A stretch of DNA of 64,000 nucleotides from Hyphobacterium sp. CCMP332 (GTDB lineage: Bacteria; Pseudomonadota; Alphaproteobacteria; Caulobacterales; Maricaulaceae). The stretch is from assembly GCF_014323565.1 (NCBI RefSeq), contig NZ_CP058669.1, positions 62,001 to 126,000 of the forward strand, read 5' to 3'. The position numbers and the translations under genes were made by a program. The notes under the pieces were generated by a model. It was not told the origin of the DNA, ran no database searches, and was given only the letters and a program-made list of their open reading frames with translations. This document shows positions 8,034 through 18,447 of the stretch, one piece after another. How positions within the stretch are numbered: the first letter of the stretch is position 1; each line of letters begins with the position of its first letter.

Positions 8034-9362
8034 TCAGGCCGCTTTGGAAGCCGGCCTTGCATCCGCTTTTTTCACGGGCAGACGCGCGACAAAGCGTGAT
8101 CCCACACCCGGCACGCTGCTGGCGTTCAGCTCGCCGCCCATCAGATCGCACAATTGCCGCGATATGGAGAGACCGAGCCCGGTGCCGCCATGAATTCGCG
8201 TGGTCGAGGCATCGGCCTGGGTGAAAGGCTCAAACAGGCGCGCCAGTTTTTCCGGCGGGATTCCGATCCCCGTATCCTGAACGATGAATTCAACCGAATC
8301 CGTGGCCACTAGCACGGACAGGCGCACCTGACCCCTCGAGGTAAATTTCACGGCATTCGAGATCAGATTGTTCATCACCTGGCTGGTCCGCAGGGGGTCG
8401 CCGATAAACTGGCCATAGACCTGCTCGGGCAGATCGGTGGTGAATTTCACGCCCTTGGCTTCCGCCGACAGGCTGTGCAGTGACACAACGGTATCGATGA
8501 TCTCGGCAAGATCGAAGGAGATATCCTCGACCTGCAATTCGCCGGCCTCGATTTTCGACATGTCCAGAATGTCGTTGAGCAGGGTGAGCAGCATCTCTCC
8601 GGACTTCTCGATGATCTCGACCTGGCCGCGTTGCGCGTCCGACAGGTCCGAGCTCTTCATCAGTGCGGCCATGCCCAGAATGCCATTCATCGGCGTGCGG
8701 ATTTCATGGCTCATATTGGCCAGAAACTGGGACTTGGCGATATTTCCGGCATTGGCCGCCCGCCGCGCCGAATCCAGTTGCTGGTTGGCTTTTTCCATCT
8801 CGCGATGAAACACGGCCATGACAAGCGACACTGTGATGACCAGCAAACTCAGCGTGATCATATTCCACCGCGCCGCGACCGCCTCGTCAAAACCGGCGGG
8901 CAAACCGGGCAGGTAAGGCCGGAGATAATAAAGCGCGGCGATGGTTCCGATCGTCAGGACAGCCGCAATCGCGCCGGTGCGATAGCCGATCAGGAAGGTC
9001 GCCAGGATGGGAAAGGCGGCATAATATAGAATGACCGGATTGGCCGATCCGCCCATGGTCGCAGCCGGTATCAGGATCAGCAAATAGCCGAGCGACAGCA
9101 CAAATGCCGAGACCAGCTTCAACCGGCCTGTCCAGAACAGCGCGAAGGGCGCGGCCAGACAGAGCATGGGCCCGAACAGGCCGACATAGGTCTGCAGCGG
9201 ATAGTCCGCGACAGTCGAACTGAAAGCCGCCAGCGCCGGCAAAGCGCCCAGTATGCCCATGGCCGTCGACAGGACGGCCAGCAATCGCCGCCGTGCCGTT
9301 CCCAGCACGTCTTGCGGGTCCGACGAGGGCCAGAAAATCTGCCTCAGCTGAGAAAGCCCCAT
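8034..9362 (-). CDS. Membrane-bound sensor histidine kinase
   Basis: The 442 aa protein starts at the ATG giving MGLSQLRQ; a GTG 36 bases upstream is also possible. About six hydrophobic helices fill residues 25-185 with no clear periplasmic domain. A short coiled coil leads to the HisKA box FLANMSHEIRTPMNGILGM (phospho-His in SHEIRTP), followed by N box (NLISNAVKFT), G1 (VQDTGIGIP) and G2 (GGTGLGLSISRQL) motifs of the HATPase. No receiver domain is attached and no response regulator is adjacent, so the partner is elsewhere. Signal unknown. Confidence 0.9.
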   Translation of the reverse strand: MGLSQLRQIFWPSSDPQDVLGTARRRLLAVLSTAMGILGALPALAAFSSTVADYPLQTYVGLFGPMLCLAAPFALFWTGRLKLVSAFVLSLGYLLILIPAATMGGSANPVILYYAAFPILATFLIGYRTGAIAAVLTIGTIAALYYLRPYLPGLPAGFDEAVAARWNMITLSLLVITVSLVMAVFHREMEKANQQLDSARRAANAGNIAKSQFLANMSHEIRTPMNGILGMAALMKSSDLSDAQRGQVEIIEKSGEMLLTLLNDILDMSKIEAGELQVEDISFDLAEIIDTVVSLHSLSAEAKGVKFTTDLPEQVYGQFIGDPLRTSQVMNNLISNAVKFTSRGQVRLSVLVATDSVEFIVQDTGIGIPPEKLARLFEPFTQADASTTRIHGGTGLGLSISRQLCDLMGGELNASSVPGVGSRFVARLPVKKADARPASKAA

Positions 9363-9431
9363 GGATCGCTCTTTGCCTATCTGCCAGTCTGGAAACACTA
9401 TGACCGGCGGACTACGAGGGAGTTAATCCAT

Positions 9432-9890
9432 ATGCCGAAGCTCAGCCCGCATTGCGGAGAATGGGGGGATGACAACATCCACCGCTTGCCCGTGCGCGTC
9501 TATTTCGAAGACACGGATTTCTCGCAGATCGTCTATCATGCCCGCTATCTGCATTTCTTCGAGCGCGGCCGCACCGAAAGCCTCCGCGCGCTGGGCGTTC
9601 ATCATTCCGAGCTGGTCAATGGCGCCGATCCGGTCGCCTTTGCCGTCCGCTCCATGGATATCCAGTGGCTGCGCCCGGCCAGAATCGATGAAGCCCTGAT
9701 CGTGGAAACGGTCTACCGCCCGAACAAGGGCCCGCGCCTGCGCATGGATCAGACGATCCGCCGCGGTGACGAAGTCTTGTGCACGGCCAGCGTGGAGGCG
9801 GTCATCATCGACCCGTCCGGCCGTCCGCGCCGCCCGCCGAAATGGATGATCGACGTCTGGACGCCGGTGCTGACTCCCGAGGCGGAGTAA
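9432..9890 (+). CDS. ybgC: Tol-Pal associated acyl-CoA thioesterase YbgC
   Basis: This 152 aa hot-dog-fold protein starts at the ATG at 9432 (MPKLSPHCGEW). The family signature VYFEDTDFSQIVYHARYLHF holds the catalytic aspartate (D in EDTD) and the YHARYL motif; tail PRRPPKW is also typical. YbgC hydrolyses acyl-CoA or acyl-ACP thioesters in the cytoplasm and is habitually encoded just before tolQ, as here. The kinase gene diverges upstream. Confidence 0.95.
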   Translation: MPKLSPHCGEWGDDNIHRLPVRVYFEDTDFSQIVYHARYLHFFERGRTESLRALGVHHSELVNGADPVAFAVRSMDIQWLRPARIDEALIVETVYRPNKGPRLRMDQTIRRGDEVLCTASVEAVIIDPSGRPRRPPKWMIDVWTPVLTPEAE

Positions 9891-10045
9891 CGCCGGCCTC
9901 ACAAATCTGCCGCATTCTGACGCAAATTTAAGACGCGTTACACGTGCATCTGCTTGACGCGCCGGGTCGAGTCCGCTTGGAAGCGTCAGATTAACGCTTA
10001 TCGGCGACACCTCTACGGGATTGGCCGGGATTGAAAGGACGATTG

Positions 10046-10714
10046 ATGGAAAACGGGATTATCGAAATCGCGCCTGCGGCGCAGGAGTTTGGCTTTCTCG
10101 AGCTTTTCCTGATGGCCGACTGGGTGGTGAAGGCGGTGATGGGCATTCTGGTCATCATGTCGGTCTGGTCCTGGGCGATTGCGGTCGACAAATGGCTGTC
10201 CCTGCGCAGTGCCCGATCCAAGGGCCGCACCTTCGAGGAGGCCTTCTGGTCAGGACGTGATCTCGATTCCCTGGCCAATGAATATGGCAAGAAGCCGCGC
10301 GATCCCTTCTCCCGGGTCTTCGCTGCCGGGCTTCGCGAATGGAAAGGCCGCAATGCCGGTGACCGGGTCGCGAAGGCGGCGAATGCTGAATCCGGCCGCG
10401 AGCTGTCAAAACTTGAAGGCGGCCTGGGCATGCTCGCCACCATAGCATCGTCTGCGCCCTTTATCGGCCTGTTCGGGACCGTCTGGGGCATCATGAACTC
10501 CTTCCGCGCCATTGCCGCTTCGCAGGACACCAATCTGGCCGTCGTGGCACCGGGTATTGCCGAAGCCCTGTTCGCCACCGCACTGGGCCTTCTGGCGGCG
10601 GTTCCGGCTGTCATCTTCTTCAACGCCCTGTCGTCCAACCTGTCGGGCTATGCCACCAAGCTGGAAGCCTTCGTCGATGAATTGTCGGCTCTGGCCGACC
10701 GGGGCGAGGACTGA
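10046..10714 (+). CDS. tolQ: TolQ, proton-channel subunit of the Tol-Pal system
   Basis: The ATG at 10046 is preceded by GAAAGGA at a good distance; an in-frame TTG 15 bases earlier is less likely. This 222 aa protein shows the three transmembrane helices of the TolQ/ExbB/MotA family: one near residues 20-42, and two in the conserved block from about 130 to 195 ([13 protein letters not shown] and [20 protein letters not shown]). TolQ and TolR form the proton-driven motor that energises TolA during envelope constriction. Confidence 0.97.
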   Translation: MENGIIEIAPAAQEFGFLELFLMADWVVKAVMGILVIMSVWSWAIAVDKWLSLRSARSKGRTFEEAFWSGRDLDSLANEYGKKPRDPFSRVFAAGLREWKGRNAGDRVAKAANAESGRELSKLEGGLGMLATIASSAPFIGLFGTVWGIMNSFRAIAASQDTNLAVVAPGIAEALFATALGLLAAVPAVIFFNALSSNLSGYATKLEAFVDELSALADRGED

Positions 10715-10717
10715 TCC

Positions 10718-11173
10718 ATGGCGGGATCTGTCTCTTCCGGAGGACGCCGCGGGCGCTGGCAGCCCAAGGCGGAAATCAATGTGACACCCTTTGTGGATGT
10801 CATGCTGGTGCTCCTGATCGTCTTCATGATCACCGCGCCGCTGCTCACTGTGGGCGTGCCCGTTGAATTGCCGGAAACCGAAGCGCGCAACATGCCCGCA
10901 GATGAAGAGCCGCTGACCGTCACCATTGGCGCGAATGGCGAAATCTTTCTTCAGGAAACCGCAGTCGAACTGGATCAGCTTGTACCGCGCCTGCGCGCCA
11001 TTGGCGGTGCCGGCTATGAAGGGCGGATCTTTATCCGGGCTGACGAGGCCGCCGACTATGGCTCCGTTGTGCGCGTCATGGCGCGCATTTCCGCCTCCGG
11101 TTATACCAATCTGGGCCTGGTGACCGATCCGATCAGCACAGGATTGCGTGCTGAAAACCCAGACGATAACTGA
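10718..11173 (+). CDS. tolR: TolR, motor subunit of the Tol-Pal system
   Basis: This 151 aa ExbD/TolR-type protein has a short cytoplasmic N-terminus, the conserved [17 protein letters not shown] (the Asp in VDVML is the proton-path residue, near 28), one transmembrane helix, and a periplasmic domain ending [17 protein letters not shown]. It starts three bases after tolQ and pairs with it. Confidence 0.97.
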   Translation: MAGSVSSGGRRGRWQPKAEINVTPFVDVMLVLLIVFMITAPLLTVGVPVELPETEARNMPADEEPLTVTIGANGEIFLQETAVELDQLVPRLRAIGGAGYEGRIFIRADEAADYGSVVRVMARISASGYTNLGLVTDPISTGLRAENPDDN

Positions 11174-11184
11174 CGGTCGCCGGT

Positions 11185-11982
11185 ATGCGCACAGCTCTCG
11201 TTGTCTTTGCTTCGCTGCTCGTGCATGCCGGTTTCATCGTGGCCGGACTGTTCTACTTTCCGCAGACCGTTCGCCAGTTCACGACCAGCCAGATTGTGCC
11301 GCTGGAGCTGATCACCGAAATCGCGGACGTGACCAACCTGCCTGAAGAAGAGGTGGAGGAAGAACCGGTCGAGGAAGAAGCGCCGCCTCCGGTCGCTGAA
11401 CCCGAACCGGAGCCCGAGCCGGAAATCGACATGAATGCGGCGCCCGAAACGGAAGCCGCACCGGAACCCGAGCCCGAGCCGGAGCCGGAATTCGTGCCCG
11501 ATCCGGAACCGGAAGCGCCCGCCCAGCCACCGGCGCAGACGGCACCGCAGCCGGCCCAGCCCGCCCGCGAACAATCTTTCGATGACATGCTGCGCGACCT
11601 CGCCAGTTCGGTGGACCGGGATCGCAGCTCCTCATCCTCTGGCCAGACGCAGGATTCCGCCGCTTCCTATGAGGCGATCGGCGTCACACTCGCGGACAGC
11701 ATTCGCAGTCAGGCCCAACGCTGTTACCGCGGATCGGCGGATGCGCCGGATCCCGAACGCCTCATCGTCATGGTCCGCGTTCGCCTGAATCGGGACGGCA
11801 GTCTCGACGGCCCGCCCGAAGCGTTGAACCGGCAGGCGATTGATGTGTCCGGTGACCGATACTGGCGTGTCGCCCGGGAGCGGGCCCTTGCGGCGGTCAT
11901 TGATTGCGCCCCTTATCGGCTGCCGGCCGAATATTTTTCCATCTGGCGCCGCATAGATGTCACTTTTCGCAACGAGACTTGA
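11185..11982 (+). CDS. tolA: TolA, periplasm-spanning Tol-Pal coupling protein
   Basis: This 265 aa protein has an N-terminal transmembrane anchor (residues 2-20), a long Glu/Pro-rich linker of PEPEPEP type (about residues 52-128), and a C-terminal TolA/TonB-like domain with the single pair of cysteines (QRCYRGSAD and VIDCAPYRLP). The linker is acidic and proline-rich instead of the lysine/alanine helix of the E. coli protein; domain order and position between tolR and tolB secure the call. Confidence 0.93.
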   Translation: MRTALVVFASLLVHAGFIVAGLFYFPQTVRQFTTSQIVPLELITEIADVTNLPEEEVEEEPVEEEAPPPVAEPEPEPEPEIDMNAAPETEAAPEPEPEPEPEFVPDPEPEAPAQPPAQTAPQPAQPAREQSFDDMLRDLASSVDRDRSSSSSGQTQDSAASYEAIGVTLADSIRSQAQRCYRGSADAPDPERLIVMVRVRLNRDGSLDGPPEALNRQAIDVSGDRYWRVARERALAAVIDCAPYRLPAEYFSIWRRIDVTFRNET

Positions 11983-12021
11983 TGCTACCCTGCTGCTGAG
12001 TTTCTGGAGATCCGAAATCAT

Positions 12022-13374
12022 ATGACCCGGTTTATTCGCCTTTTGAGCCTTCTTTTCATGGTTGCCCTTCCCGCTGCGGCGCTGGCCCAGCAACCCCTGC
12101 AGGTGGATATTTCGCGGGGCAATCTCGAGCCTGTTCCGATCGCCATTCCCGACTTCATCGACGTTGGCGGCACAGATGGTCGCGGCGGCGATATTGCCGG
12201 CGTCATTGCGGCAGACCTCGTCAGCTCCGGCCTGTTCTCGACCATCGATGAGCGCGCCTTCATCGAGGATATTCAGGATTTCAATCTGCGTCCGCGCTTT
12301 CAGGACTGGCGTGTCATCAACGCCGATGCCCTTCTGATCGGGCAGGTCACGCGGCAATCGGATGGCCGTCTTCTGGTGGGCTTTCGTTTGTGGGATACGC
12401 GCCTGCAGGAGCAGATGGTCGGTCTGCAATTTGTCACCGCGCCGGAAAACTGGCGCCGGGTGGCGCACCGCGTCGCCGATGCCGTCTATGAGCGCCTGAC
12501 CGGTGAAGGCGGCTATTTCGATACAAGGGTGATTTACGTTTCCGAAGGCATCGGGCCGCGCGGCGAGCCGGTTCGCCGTCTGGCCGTGATGGATCAGGAC
12601 GGGGCCAACCCCTCCTTCCTGACCGACCGGTCCTACTGGTCGCTCCTGCCGAACTATTCGCCAAGCGCCCAGCAGATTACCTATGTCTCCTTCCTCGACG
12701 GGCAGGCGACCACCTATGTCTACGATCTCGAAAGTGGCCGCCAGGAAGCGCTGTTCGCCTCCGGCGGAGCAGGCCTTGCCCGGATTGATCCGGACGGGCA
12801 ATCGCTGTCGGCGCGTTTCTCGCCCGATGGCGAGCGTCTGGCCGTCTCGATCGAGCTTCAGGCCGGCCACGACATCCATCTCTTCGATCTGCGCTTGCGC
12901 AGCCTGCGTCGCCTGACCGAACACCCGGCCGATGATGTCGAGCCCAGCTTCTCGCCCGACGGCGAACGGATCGTCTTCTCCTCCAGCCGCAGCGGCGGCT
13001 CACAGCTCTACGTCATGAATGCCAATGGCGGCGATGTGCAGCGCATGTCCTTCGGTGAAGGCCGCTATACCGCGCCGGTCTGGTCGCCGCGCGGCGATCT
13101 GATCGCCTTTGTCAAACAGCATAACGGCCAGTTTTCTCTGGGCGTCGTCGCGGCCGATGGCTCCGGCGAAGAGCGCATTCTCTATCAGGGCTATTATGTC
13201 GACACGCCGGCCTGGTCGCCGAATGGACGGGTCATTCTCTTCACCCGGGGGGACCGCGGGCGTGAAGGTACGGAGTATGAAATCTGGAGTGTTGACCTCG
13301 CCGGTTTCAATTTGCGGCGCATGCCGATCAATGGACAATCGTCTGATCCGGCATGGTCGCCCTTGATCGAATAG
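12022..13374 (+). CDS. tolB: TolB, periplasmic beta-propeller of the Tol-Pal system
   Basis: This 450 aa protein has a signal peptide (LLSLLFMVALPAAALAQ), an N-terminal alpha/beta domain (about residues 25-165) and a six-bladed propeller with repeating WSP/FSPDG motifs such as SFSPDGERIVFSSSRSG and WSPRGDLIAF. TolB interacts with Pal and the outer membrane side of the system. It lies 39 bp after tolA. Confidence 0.97.
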   Translation: MTRFIRLLSLLFMVALPAAALAQQPLQVDISRGNLEPVPIAIPDFIDVGGTDGRGGDIAGVIAADLVSSGLFSTIDERAFIEDIQDFNLRPRFQDWRVINADALLIGQVTRQSDGRLLVGFRLWDTRLQEQMVGLQFVTAPENWRRVAHRVADAVYERLTGEGGYFDTRVIYVSEGIGPRGEPVRRLAVMDQDGANPSFLTDRSYWSLLPNYSPSAQQITYVSFLDGQATTYVYDLESGRQEALFASGGAGLARIDPDGQSLSARFSPDGERLAVSIELQAGHDIHLFDLRLRSLRRLTEHPADDVEPSFSPDGERIVFSSSRSGGSQLYVMNANGGDVQRMSFGEGRYTAPVWSPRGDLIAFVKQHNGQFSLGVVAADGSGEERILYQGYYVDTPAWSPNGRVILFTRGDRGREGTEYEIWSVDLAGFNLRRMPINGQSSDPAWSPLIE

Positions 13375-13536
13375 GGCTTTTGGCAGTAGCGTGAAAACAG
13401 GGCGTGCGGAATAAGCCGTCTTTGTGTGGAAAACCTGCCCGAACAGGCAGTTTTGTCGCGAAAATGGCGTAATCGTGCGTAGTGGTGGAAGTTCCGGGGG
13501 CTGGCTCAGACCCGGCGAATAAGGGATAGGACAGAT

Positions 13537-14061
13537 ATGAAGTTCAAGCTTTTACTGATTGCGGGCATGACAGCCGTTCTGGCGGCATGCGCGTCAACAC
13601 CGCCGCAGACCACAACCGAAGCCCCGACATCGGAGCCGCCGCGCACGACGCGTACGGATACGACGGGGACTGTGGATCCGGGGCCGGTTCCGGGGACGGA
13701 AGCCCACTTTGTGGCGACCGCCGGCGACCGTGTTTTCTATGACCTTGACCGGTCGACATTGACGGCTGCAGGCCGTGAGACCCTGCGCCGTCAGGCCGAC
13801 TGGCTGAACGCCTATTCGGGCACGAACATCCTGATCGCCGGCAATTGCGATGAGCGCGGCACGCGCGAATACAATCTGGCACTGGGTGCACGCCGGGCCA
13901 ATGCGGCCCGCGATTATCTGGTCAGCCTTGGCGTATCGCCATCGCGTATCCAGACCGTGTCATACGGCAAGGAACGGCCAACCTGCCGCGAATCCGGCGA
14001 ACGTTGCTGGTCGCTCAACCGGAACGCCACCACCATGATAACCGGTGGCGTCACGGGCTAG
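13537..14061 (+). CDS. pal: Pal, peptidoglycan-associated lipoprotein
   Basis: This 174 aa protein carries a lipobox LAAC (acylated Cys at about residue 19), a Thr/Pro-rich tether, and an OmpA-like peptidoglycan-binding domain with VFYDLDRSTLT, the CDERGTREYNLALGARRA segment and the C-terminal YGKERP. It links the outer membrane to the cell wall and binds TolB and TolA. The 162 bp gap after tolB may hold its own promoter; a strong terminator follows the gene. Confidence 0.98.
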   Translation: MKFKLLLIAGMTAVLAACASTPPQTTTEAPTSEPPRTTRTDTTGTVDPGPVPGTEAHFVATAGDRVFYDLDRSTLTAAGRETLRRQADWLNAYSGTNILIAGNCDERGTREYNLALGARRANAARDYLVSLGVSPSRIQTVSYGKERPTCRESGERCWSLNRNATTMITGGVTG

Positions 14062-14082
14062 AACCGGACAATTGTCCAGAGG

Positions 14083-14114
14083 AACGCCCGCAGTGTATCG
14101 CTGCGGGCGTTTTT
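14083..14114 (+). terminator. Rho-independent terminator after pal
   Basis: AACGCCCGCAG and CTGCGGGCGTT form an 11-bp perfect stem around a seven-base loop, followed by a T run, about 20 bases after the pal stop. Confidence 0.9.
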
Positions 14115-14199
14115 CTTTGTTAATCCGGCCGCCGTATTTTCGCCGCCTCGATCGCCTATCCCGTGCCTCTATTGGCCAAAGACAGGGATGACCTGACCC

Positions 14200-15120
14200 A
14201 TGATCCGTTATCTGATTCTCCCCCTCGCTATCCTGTTGTTCAGCGCACCCGTTGACGCGCAATCGCGACGCGAGCTCGCGTCGCGTCTGGATGCTGTCGA
14301 AGCGCGCCTCGCCGAGATGGACTCCCTGCGCATTGCCCAGAATGATCAGATGCTGACCCGGATTGCTGAACTTGAATTCCAGGTCCGGGACGCCACCGGA
14401 CAGGCCGAACGTCTCGAATTTGAAAACCGCCAGCTGGGCCAGCGGATCGCTGCGCAAGACCGGGAAATCCAGAGCCTCCGCAATCAGCTCGCGGCCCTCC
14501 GGTCGCGGCCGGCGCAACAATATGATGACGAGGGCAACCCGGTCGATCCGGTGCCGGATGCAGGTGCCATGACCGATAGTGGCGAGCGCGCCAACACCGG
14601 TTCCGGTCCACGTGACCTCACCGGCGGCGGCCTTGCCGTGACCGATGCCGGCGATCCTTATGCCGCCGACCGCGCCGCTGCCACCCGGCCTCTGGGCGGA
14701 ACCATCGCCGGAGCAGCTGACCGGGCCCCGGCCATGAGCGCCAATCAGGCTTATGGTCAGGCCCGCGCCAAACTGCTTGATGGTGATTTTGACGGGGCGC
14801 AGGAGGATTTCTCCAGCTTCATCGGCAATTTCCCCGACGACGAATTGATCGACGAAGCCTGGTTCTGGCTGGGCGAAACCTATTATGTGCGCGGCGATTA
14901 TGCCTCGGCGGCAGATGCCTACATCACCTCCTTGCGCGAAGAACGGAACGGATCGGTAGCGCCCGATGCGCTGGTGCGTCTGGCCTCCTCTCTGGGCGCG
15001 CTCGGACGCAATGACGAAGCCTGTCAGACCCTTGCCCGCTTCTCCCGCGAATTTCCGTCCGCCGGCCCCAACGCCACGGCCCGCGCCGAACGCGAGGCCT
15101 TGCGCGCCGGGTGCCGCTAG
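14200..15120 (+). CDS. cpoB: CpoB/YbgF, Tol-Pal associated coiled-coil TPR protein
   Basis: This 306 aa protein has a signal peptide (LPLAILLFSAPVDAQS), a coiled coil of about residues 25-108 (trimerising region), a low-complexity linker, and C-terminal TPR repeats starting NQAYGQARAKLLDGDF and including WFWLGETYYVRGDYASAADAY. CpoB coordinates peptidoglycan synthesis with outer membrane constriction. It follows the pal terminator, so it has its own promoter, and its stop overlaps the GTG start of tilS. Confidence 0.94.
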   Translation: MIRYLILPLAILLFSAPVDAQSRRELASRLDAVEARLAEMDSLRIAQNDQMLTRIAELEFQVRDATGQAERLEFENRQLGQRIAAQDREIQSLRNQLAALRSRPAQQYDDEGNPVDPVPDAGAMTDSGERANTGSGPRDLTGGGLAVTDAGDPYAADRAAATRPLGGTIAGAADRAPAMSANQAYGQARAKLLDGDFDGAQEDFSSFIGNFPDDELIDEAWFWLGETYYVRGDYASAADAYITSLREERNGSVAPDALVRLASSLGALGRNDEACQTLARFSREFPSAGPNATARAEREALRAGCR

Positions 15121-16463
15121 AACCGCTGGATTTTAATCCGGATATCGTCTGCGGGCGGCTGGCGGCGCTGGGGACAGCGCCCTGTCTCATCGGATTCTCC
15201 GGTGGAGGTGATTCAACCGCCCTGCTGCTGATTGCGGCCCGCTGGGCCCGGCAATGCGATGTGCCATTGATCCCGGTGATTATCGATCACGCCCTGCGTC
15301 CGGAAAGCGCGCGCGAGGCCGAAGCGGCCGCGTCAAGGGCCCGGCAATTGGGGCTCAACCCGGAAATTGTCCGCTGGGAAGGCGATAAACCGGCATCCGG
15401 CATTCAGGCAGCCGCGCGCACCTTCCGTCTTCAGACCTTCGCCCGCATGGCCCGGGACGTAAATGCACAGACAATTCTCCTCGGTCACACGCTCGATGAT
15501 CAGGCCGAAACCGTCTGGATGCGGCTTCAGGCCGGCGGTGGCCCCGATGCGCTGGCCGGCATGTCGGCGCGCAGCCCCTTGCCGCTCTGGCCGGAGGGGA
15601 TGGCGCTTTCAATCGTCCGCCCGCTGCTCGATGTCTCCCGCGCCGCATTGCGCAACTGGCTGAGCCGCGAAGGTCAGTCCTGGATTGATGATCCTTCCAA
15701 TGAGAGCCGCAACTTCACGCGCATTCGCAATCGCCAGACGCTGGCGCAGCTCTCCGATGGCGGGTTTGACGTCGCAGAACTTTGCGCCATGGCCGGGCGA
15801 TTCCAGGCGTCCAGACGGTCCGGGGCATGCGAGGCGGCCGCCGTGTTGCTCAAATCCGCCACGCTGCTGCCCTGGGGCGGCATCAGGCTGGATCGAGGCG
15901 CATTGGGCGATGCCGCCGACCGTCCGGCGCAAAAAGCGATGGAGGCCGCGCGCGCTGCGGTCAGCGGCGACCCTTCACCCCGGATGGATGCCGCGAAGCG
16001 CCTGCTGGAGGCGTTGAAAGCCTCTGCATCGGCAACCGCAGGCGGAGCTGCGCTGACACTCTTCAGAGGCGAATGGTGGCTGGTGCGGGATCCGGGTGCC
16101 GTCGCGGGCCGCGCCGATCAGGCGGCTGCGCCGGTCAGCACCCTCCCGCTCGGAACGGCAACAATCTGGGACGGGCGTTTTGCTTTCACCCGGCCAGACC
16201 TCGAAATCTCTCTGCTGGGCAAGACCTATCCAACCGGAATAACGGCGGAAACGCTCAAAGCGGTCCCGGCTCTGGCGCGCCCGGGATTACCGTTGATCAG
16301 GCAAGGCGGACAGCTTTGTGGTATGCCGGGCCTGTCAGGGTCTGCGGACAAAGTGACACGGAGCCTTGCCAAAGCGCTGATCCGGCGGAATCTGTTTGAG
16401 GACAGACCGCCTGCATGGTTTGATGAACAACTGCACGCGCAAACGGCGCAAGGCTCGCATTAG
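15111..16463 (+). CDS. tilS: tRNA(Ile)-lysidine synthetase TilS
   Basis: The GTG start overlaps the end of cpoB by ten bases. The ATP-pyrophosphatase loop [10 protein letters not shown] lies at about residues 26-35, followed by the conserved DHALRPES and [17 protein letters not shown] motifs; the C-terminal half is the tRNA-recognition region. TilS adds lysine to C34 of the tRNA-Ile that decodes AUA. At 450 aa the length fits the family. Confidence 0.93.
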   Translation: MPLEPLDFNPDIVCGRLAALGTAPCLIGFSGGGDSTALLLIAARWARQCDVPLIPVIIDHALRPESAREAEAAASRARQLGLNPEIVRWEGDKPASGIQAAARTFRLQTFARMARDVNAQTILLGHTLDDQAETVWMRLQAGGGPDALAGMSARSPLPLWPEGMALSIVRPLLDVSRAALRNWLSREGQSWIDDPSNESRNFTRIRNRQTLAQLSDGGFDVAELCAMAGRFQASRRSGACEAAAVLLKSATLLPWGGIRLDRGALGDAADRPAQKAMEAARAAVSGDPSPRMDAAKRLLEALKASASATAGGAALTLFRGEWWLVRDPGAVAGRADQAAAPVSTLPLGTATIWDGRFAFTRPDLEISLLGKTYPTGITAETLKAVPALARPGLPLIRQGGQLCGMPGLSGSADKVTRSLAKALIRRNLFEDRPPAWFDEQLHAQTAQGSH

Positions 16464-16518
16464 CCGCACTTATACCCCATATCGGGACACAGACAGAGAA
16501 CTAGCGACGGAAAACGAG

Positions 16519-18447
16519 ATGAATATTCGCAATCTGATGATCTGGGCCATCATGATCCTCCTTCTGGTGGCGCTCTTTAATCTGCTGCAGCCGGGCGAAA
16601 CCGCTCCGGGCGCACAGCAGATCGAATATTCGCGGTTTATAGAGCGCGTCGAGAATGATCAGATCAATCGCGTCACCATTGACGGCGACCGGATCATCTC
16701 TGGCGGCGCCGAACCGGTCTCGACCGTTTTTCCTGTTGCCGACGAACAGCTCTACGCCATCCTCCGGGCCAATGATGTCGAGTTTGAAGTCACACCCGCG
16801 GCCAGCGGCTTCAATATCTTCAGCTGGCTTCTCAGCATTTTCCCCTTCCTGCTGCTCATCGGTGTCTGGATCTATTTCATGCGCCAGATGCAGGGCGGTG
16901 GCCGGGGCGGCGCGATGGGTTTTGGCAAGTCCAAGGCGCGCCTTCTGACGGAGAAGTCCGGCCGCGTGACCTTTGACGATGTCGCCGGCATTGACGAGGC
17001 CAAGGAAGAGCTCGAGGAAATCGTCGAATTCCTGAAAGACCCGTCCAAATTCCAGCGTCTTGGCGGCAAGATTCCGAAAGGCGCTCTGCTGATCGGCCCG
17101 CCCGGAACCGGTAAGACGCTCACCGCGCGCGCTGTCGCCGGGGAAGCCAATGTGCCCTTCTTCACGATTTCCGGCTCGGACTTCGTTGAAATGTTCGTGG
17201 GTGTTGGCGCCTCTCGTGTCCGCGACATGTTCGAACAGGCCAAGAAAAACGCGCCCTGCATCATCTTCATTGACGAGATCGACGCCGTTGGCCGCTCACG
17301 CGGTGCCGGCCTGGGTGGCGGCAATGATGAGCGCGAGCAGACGCTCAACCAGCTGCTCGTCGAGATGGACGGCTTTGAAGCCAATGAAGGTATCATCCTG
17401 ATCGCAGCGACCAACCGTCCGGACGTGCTGGACCCGGCGCTTCTGCGCCCCGGCCGTTTTGACCGTCAGGTCGTCGTGCCCAATCCCGACATCATCGGCC
17501 GCGAGAAAATCCTCAAGGTGCATATGCGCAATGTGCCGATTTCCGATGATGTGGAACCGAAAGTCATTGCCCGTGGCACGCCCGGTTTTTCCGGCGCCGA
17601 CCTGGCCAATCTGGTGAATGAAGCCGCATTGCTGGCCGCGCGCCGCAACAAACGCATCGTCTCCATGGCGGAGTTTGAAGACGCCAAGGACAAGGTCATG
17701 ATGGGGCCGGAACGCCGCTCCATGGTCATGTCCGACAAGGAAAAGGAACTGACCGCCTGGCACGAGGCCGGTCACGCCATTGTCTCCCTGAATGTTCCCG
17801 ATGCCGACCCGGTCCACAAGGCGACCATCATTCCGCGCGGCCGCGCGCTGGGCATGGTCATGCGTCTGCCGGAAGCCGACAAGCTGTCGGAAAACTTCAC
17901 CCAGATGACGTCTTTCCTCGCCATCGCCATGGGCGGCCGCATTGCCGAAGAACTGAAATTCGGCAAGGAAAAGATCACGTCCGGAGCGTCTTCCGATATC
18001 CAGCAGGCGACCCGCGTGGCCCGAGCGATGATCACCCAGTGGGGTTTCTCGGACAAGCTGGGCACCATCGATTATTCCGACGGCGGGGGTCAGAATGTTT
18101 TCCTCGGCCAGGAACTCACCCGGTCGAAGTCCATCTCCGGTGAAACCGCCCGCATCATCGAGGAAGAAGTGCGCCGCCTGATCGACGAGGCCAATGAAAC
18201 CGCCCGCAAGATTCTGACCGAGAAGCGCAAGGACTGGGAAGCCCTGGCCGAAGGTCTGCTGGAATACGAAACCCTTTCGGGTGCCGAGATCACCGAATTG
18301 CTGAAAGGCAATCCGCCGACCCGCAATGCGGATATACCGCCATCGAAAGATGACACGCCATCGGGGGCCGTGCCGGCAACGGACGATGATGAGGAAACCT
18401 CGACGGGCACTGAACCCTCGGGTGGTCCCGCGCCGCAAGGGGCCTGA
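16519..18447 (+). CDS. ftsH: ATP-dependent zinc metalloprotease FtsH
   Basis: The start at [16 protein letters not shown] is chosen over in-frame codons inside tilS. This 642 aa protein has two N-terminal transmembrane helices (about 5-23 and 99-119) flanking a periplasmic domain, an AAA+ module with Walker A GPPGTGKT (near residue 192), second region of homology [11 protein letters not shown], and the zinc site HEAGH (about 415-419). It degrades misfolded and regulatory membrane and soluble proteins. The stop overlaps the folP start (TGATG). Confidence 0.98.
   Translation: MNIRNLMIWAIMILLLVALFNLLQPGETAPGAQQIEYSRFIERVENDQINRVTIDGDRIISGGAEPVSTVFPVADEQLYAILRANDVEFEVTPAASGFNIFSWLLSIFPFLLLIGVWIYFMRQMQGGGRGGAMGFGKSKARLLTEKSGRVTFDDVAGIDEAKEELEEIVEFLKDPSKFQRLGGKIPKGALLIGPPGTGKTLTARAVAGEANVPFFTISGSDFVEMFVGVGASRVRDMFEQAKKNAPCIIFIDEIDAVGRSRGAGLGGGNDEREQTLNQLLVEMDGFEANEGIILIAATNRPDVLDPALLRPGRFDRQVVVPNPDIIGREKILKVHMRNVPISDDVEPKVIARGTPGFSGADLANLVNEAALLAARRNKRIVSMAEFEDAKDKVMMGPERRSMVMSDKEKELTAWHEAGHAIVSLNVPDADPVHKATIIPRGRALGMVMRLPEADKLSENFTQMTSFLAIAMGGRIAEELKFGKEKITSGASSDIQQATRVARAMITQWGFSDKLGTIDYSDGGGQNVFLGQELTRSKSISGETARIIEEEVRRLIDEANETARKILTEKRKDWEALAEGLLEYETLSGAEITELLKGNPPTRNADIPPSKDDTPSGAVPATDDDEETSTGTEPSGGPAPQGA

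Noticed and set aside
11632-12924. Long minus-strand open frame opposite tolA/tolB (430 codons)
   Set aside because: It mirrors tolB codon structure, has no family motif or ribosome site, and tolB is certain; it is an antisense shadow typical of GC-rich DNA.
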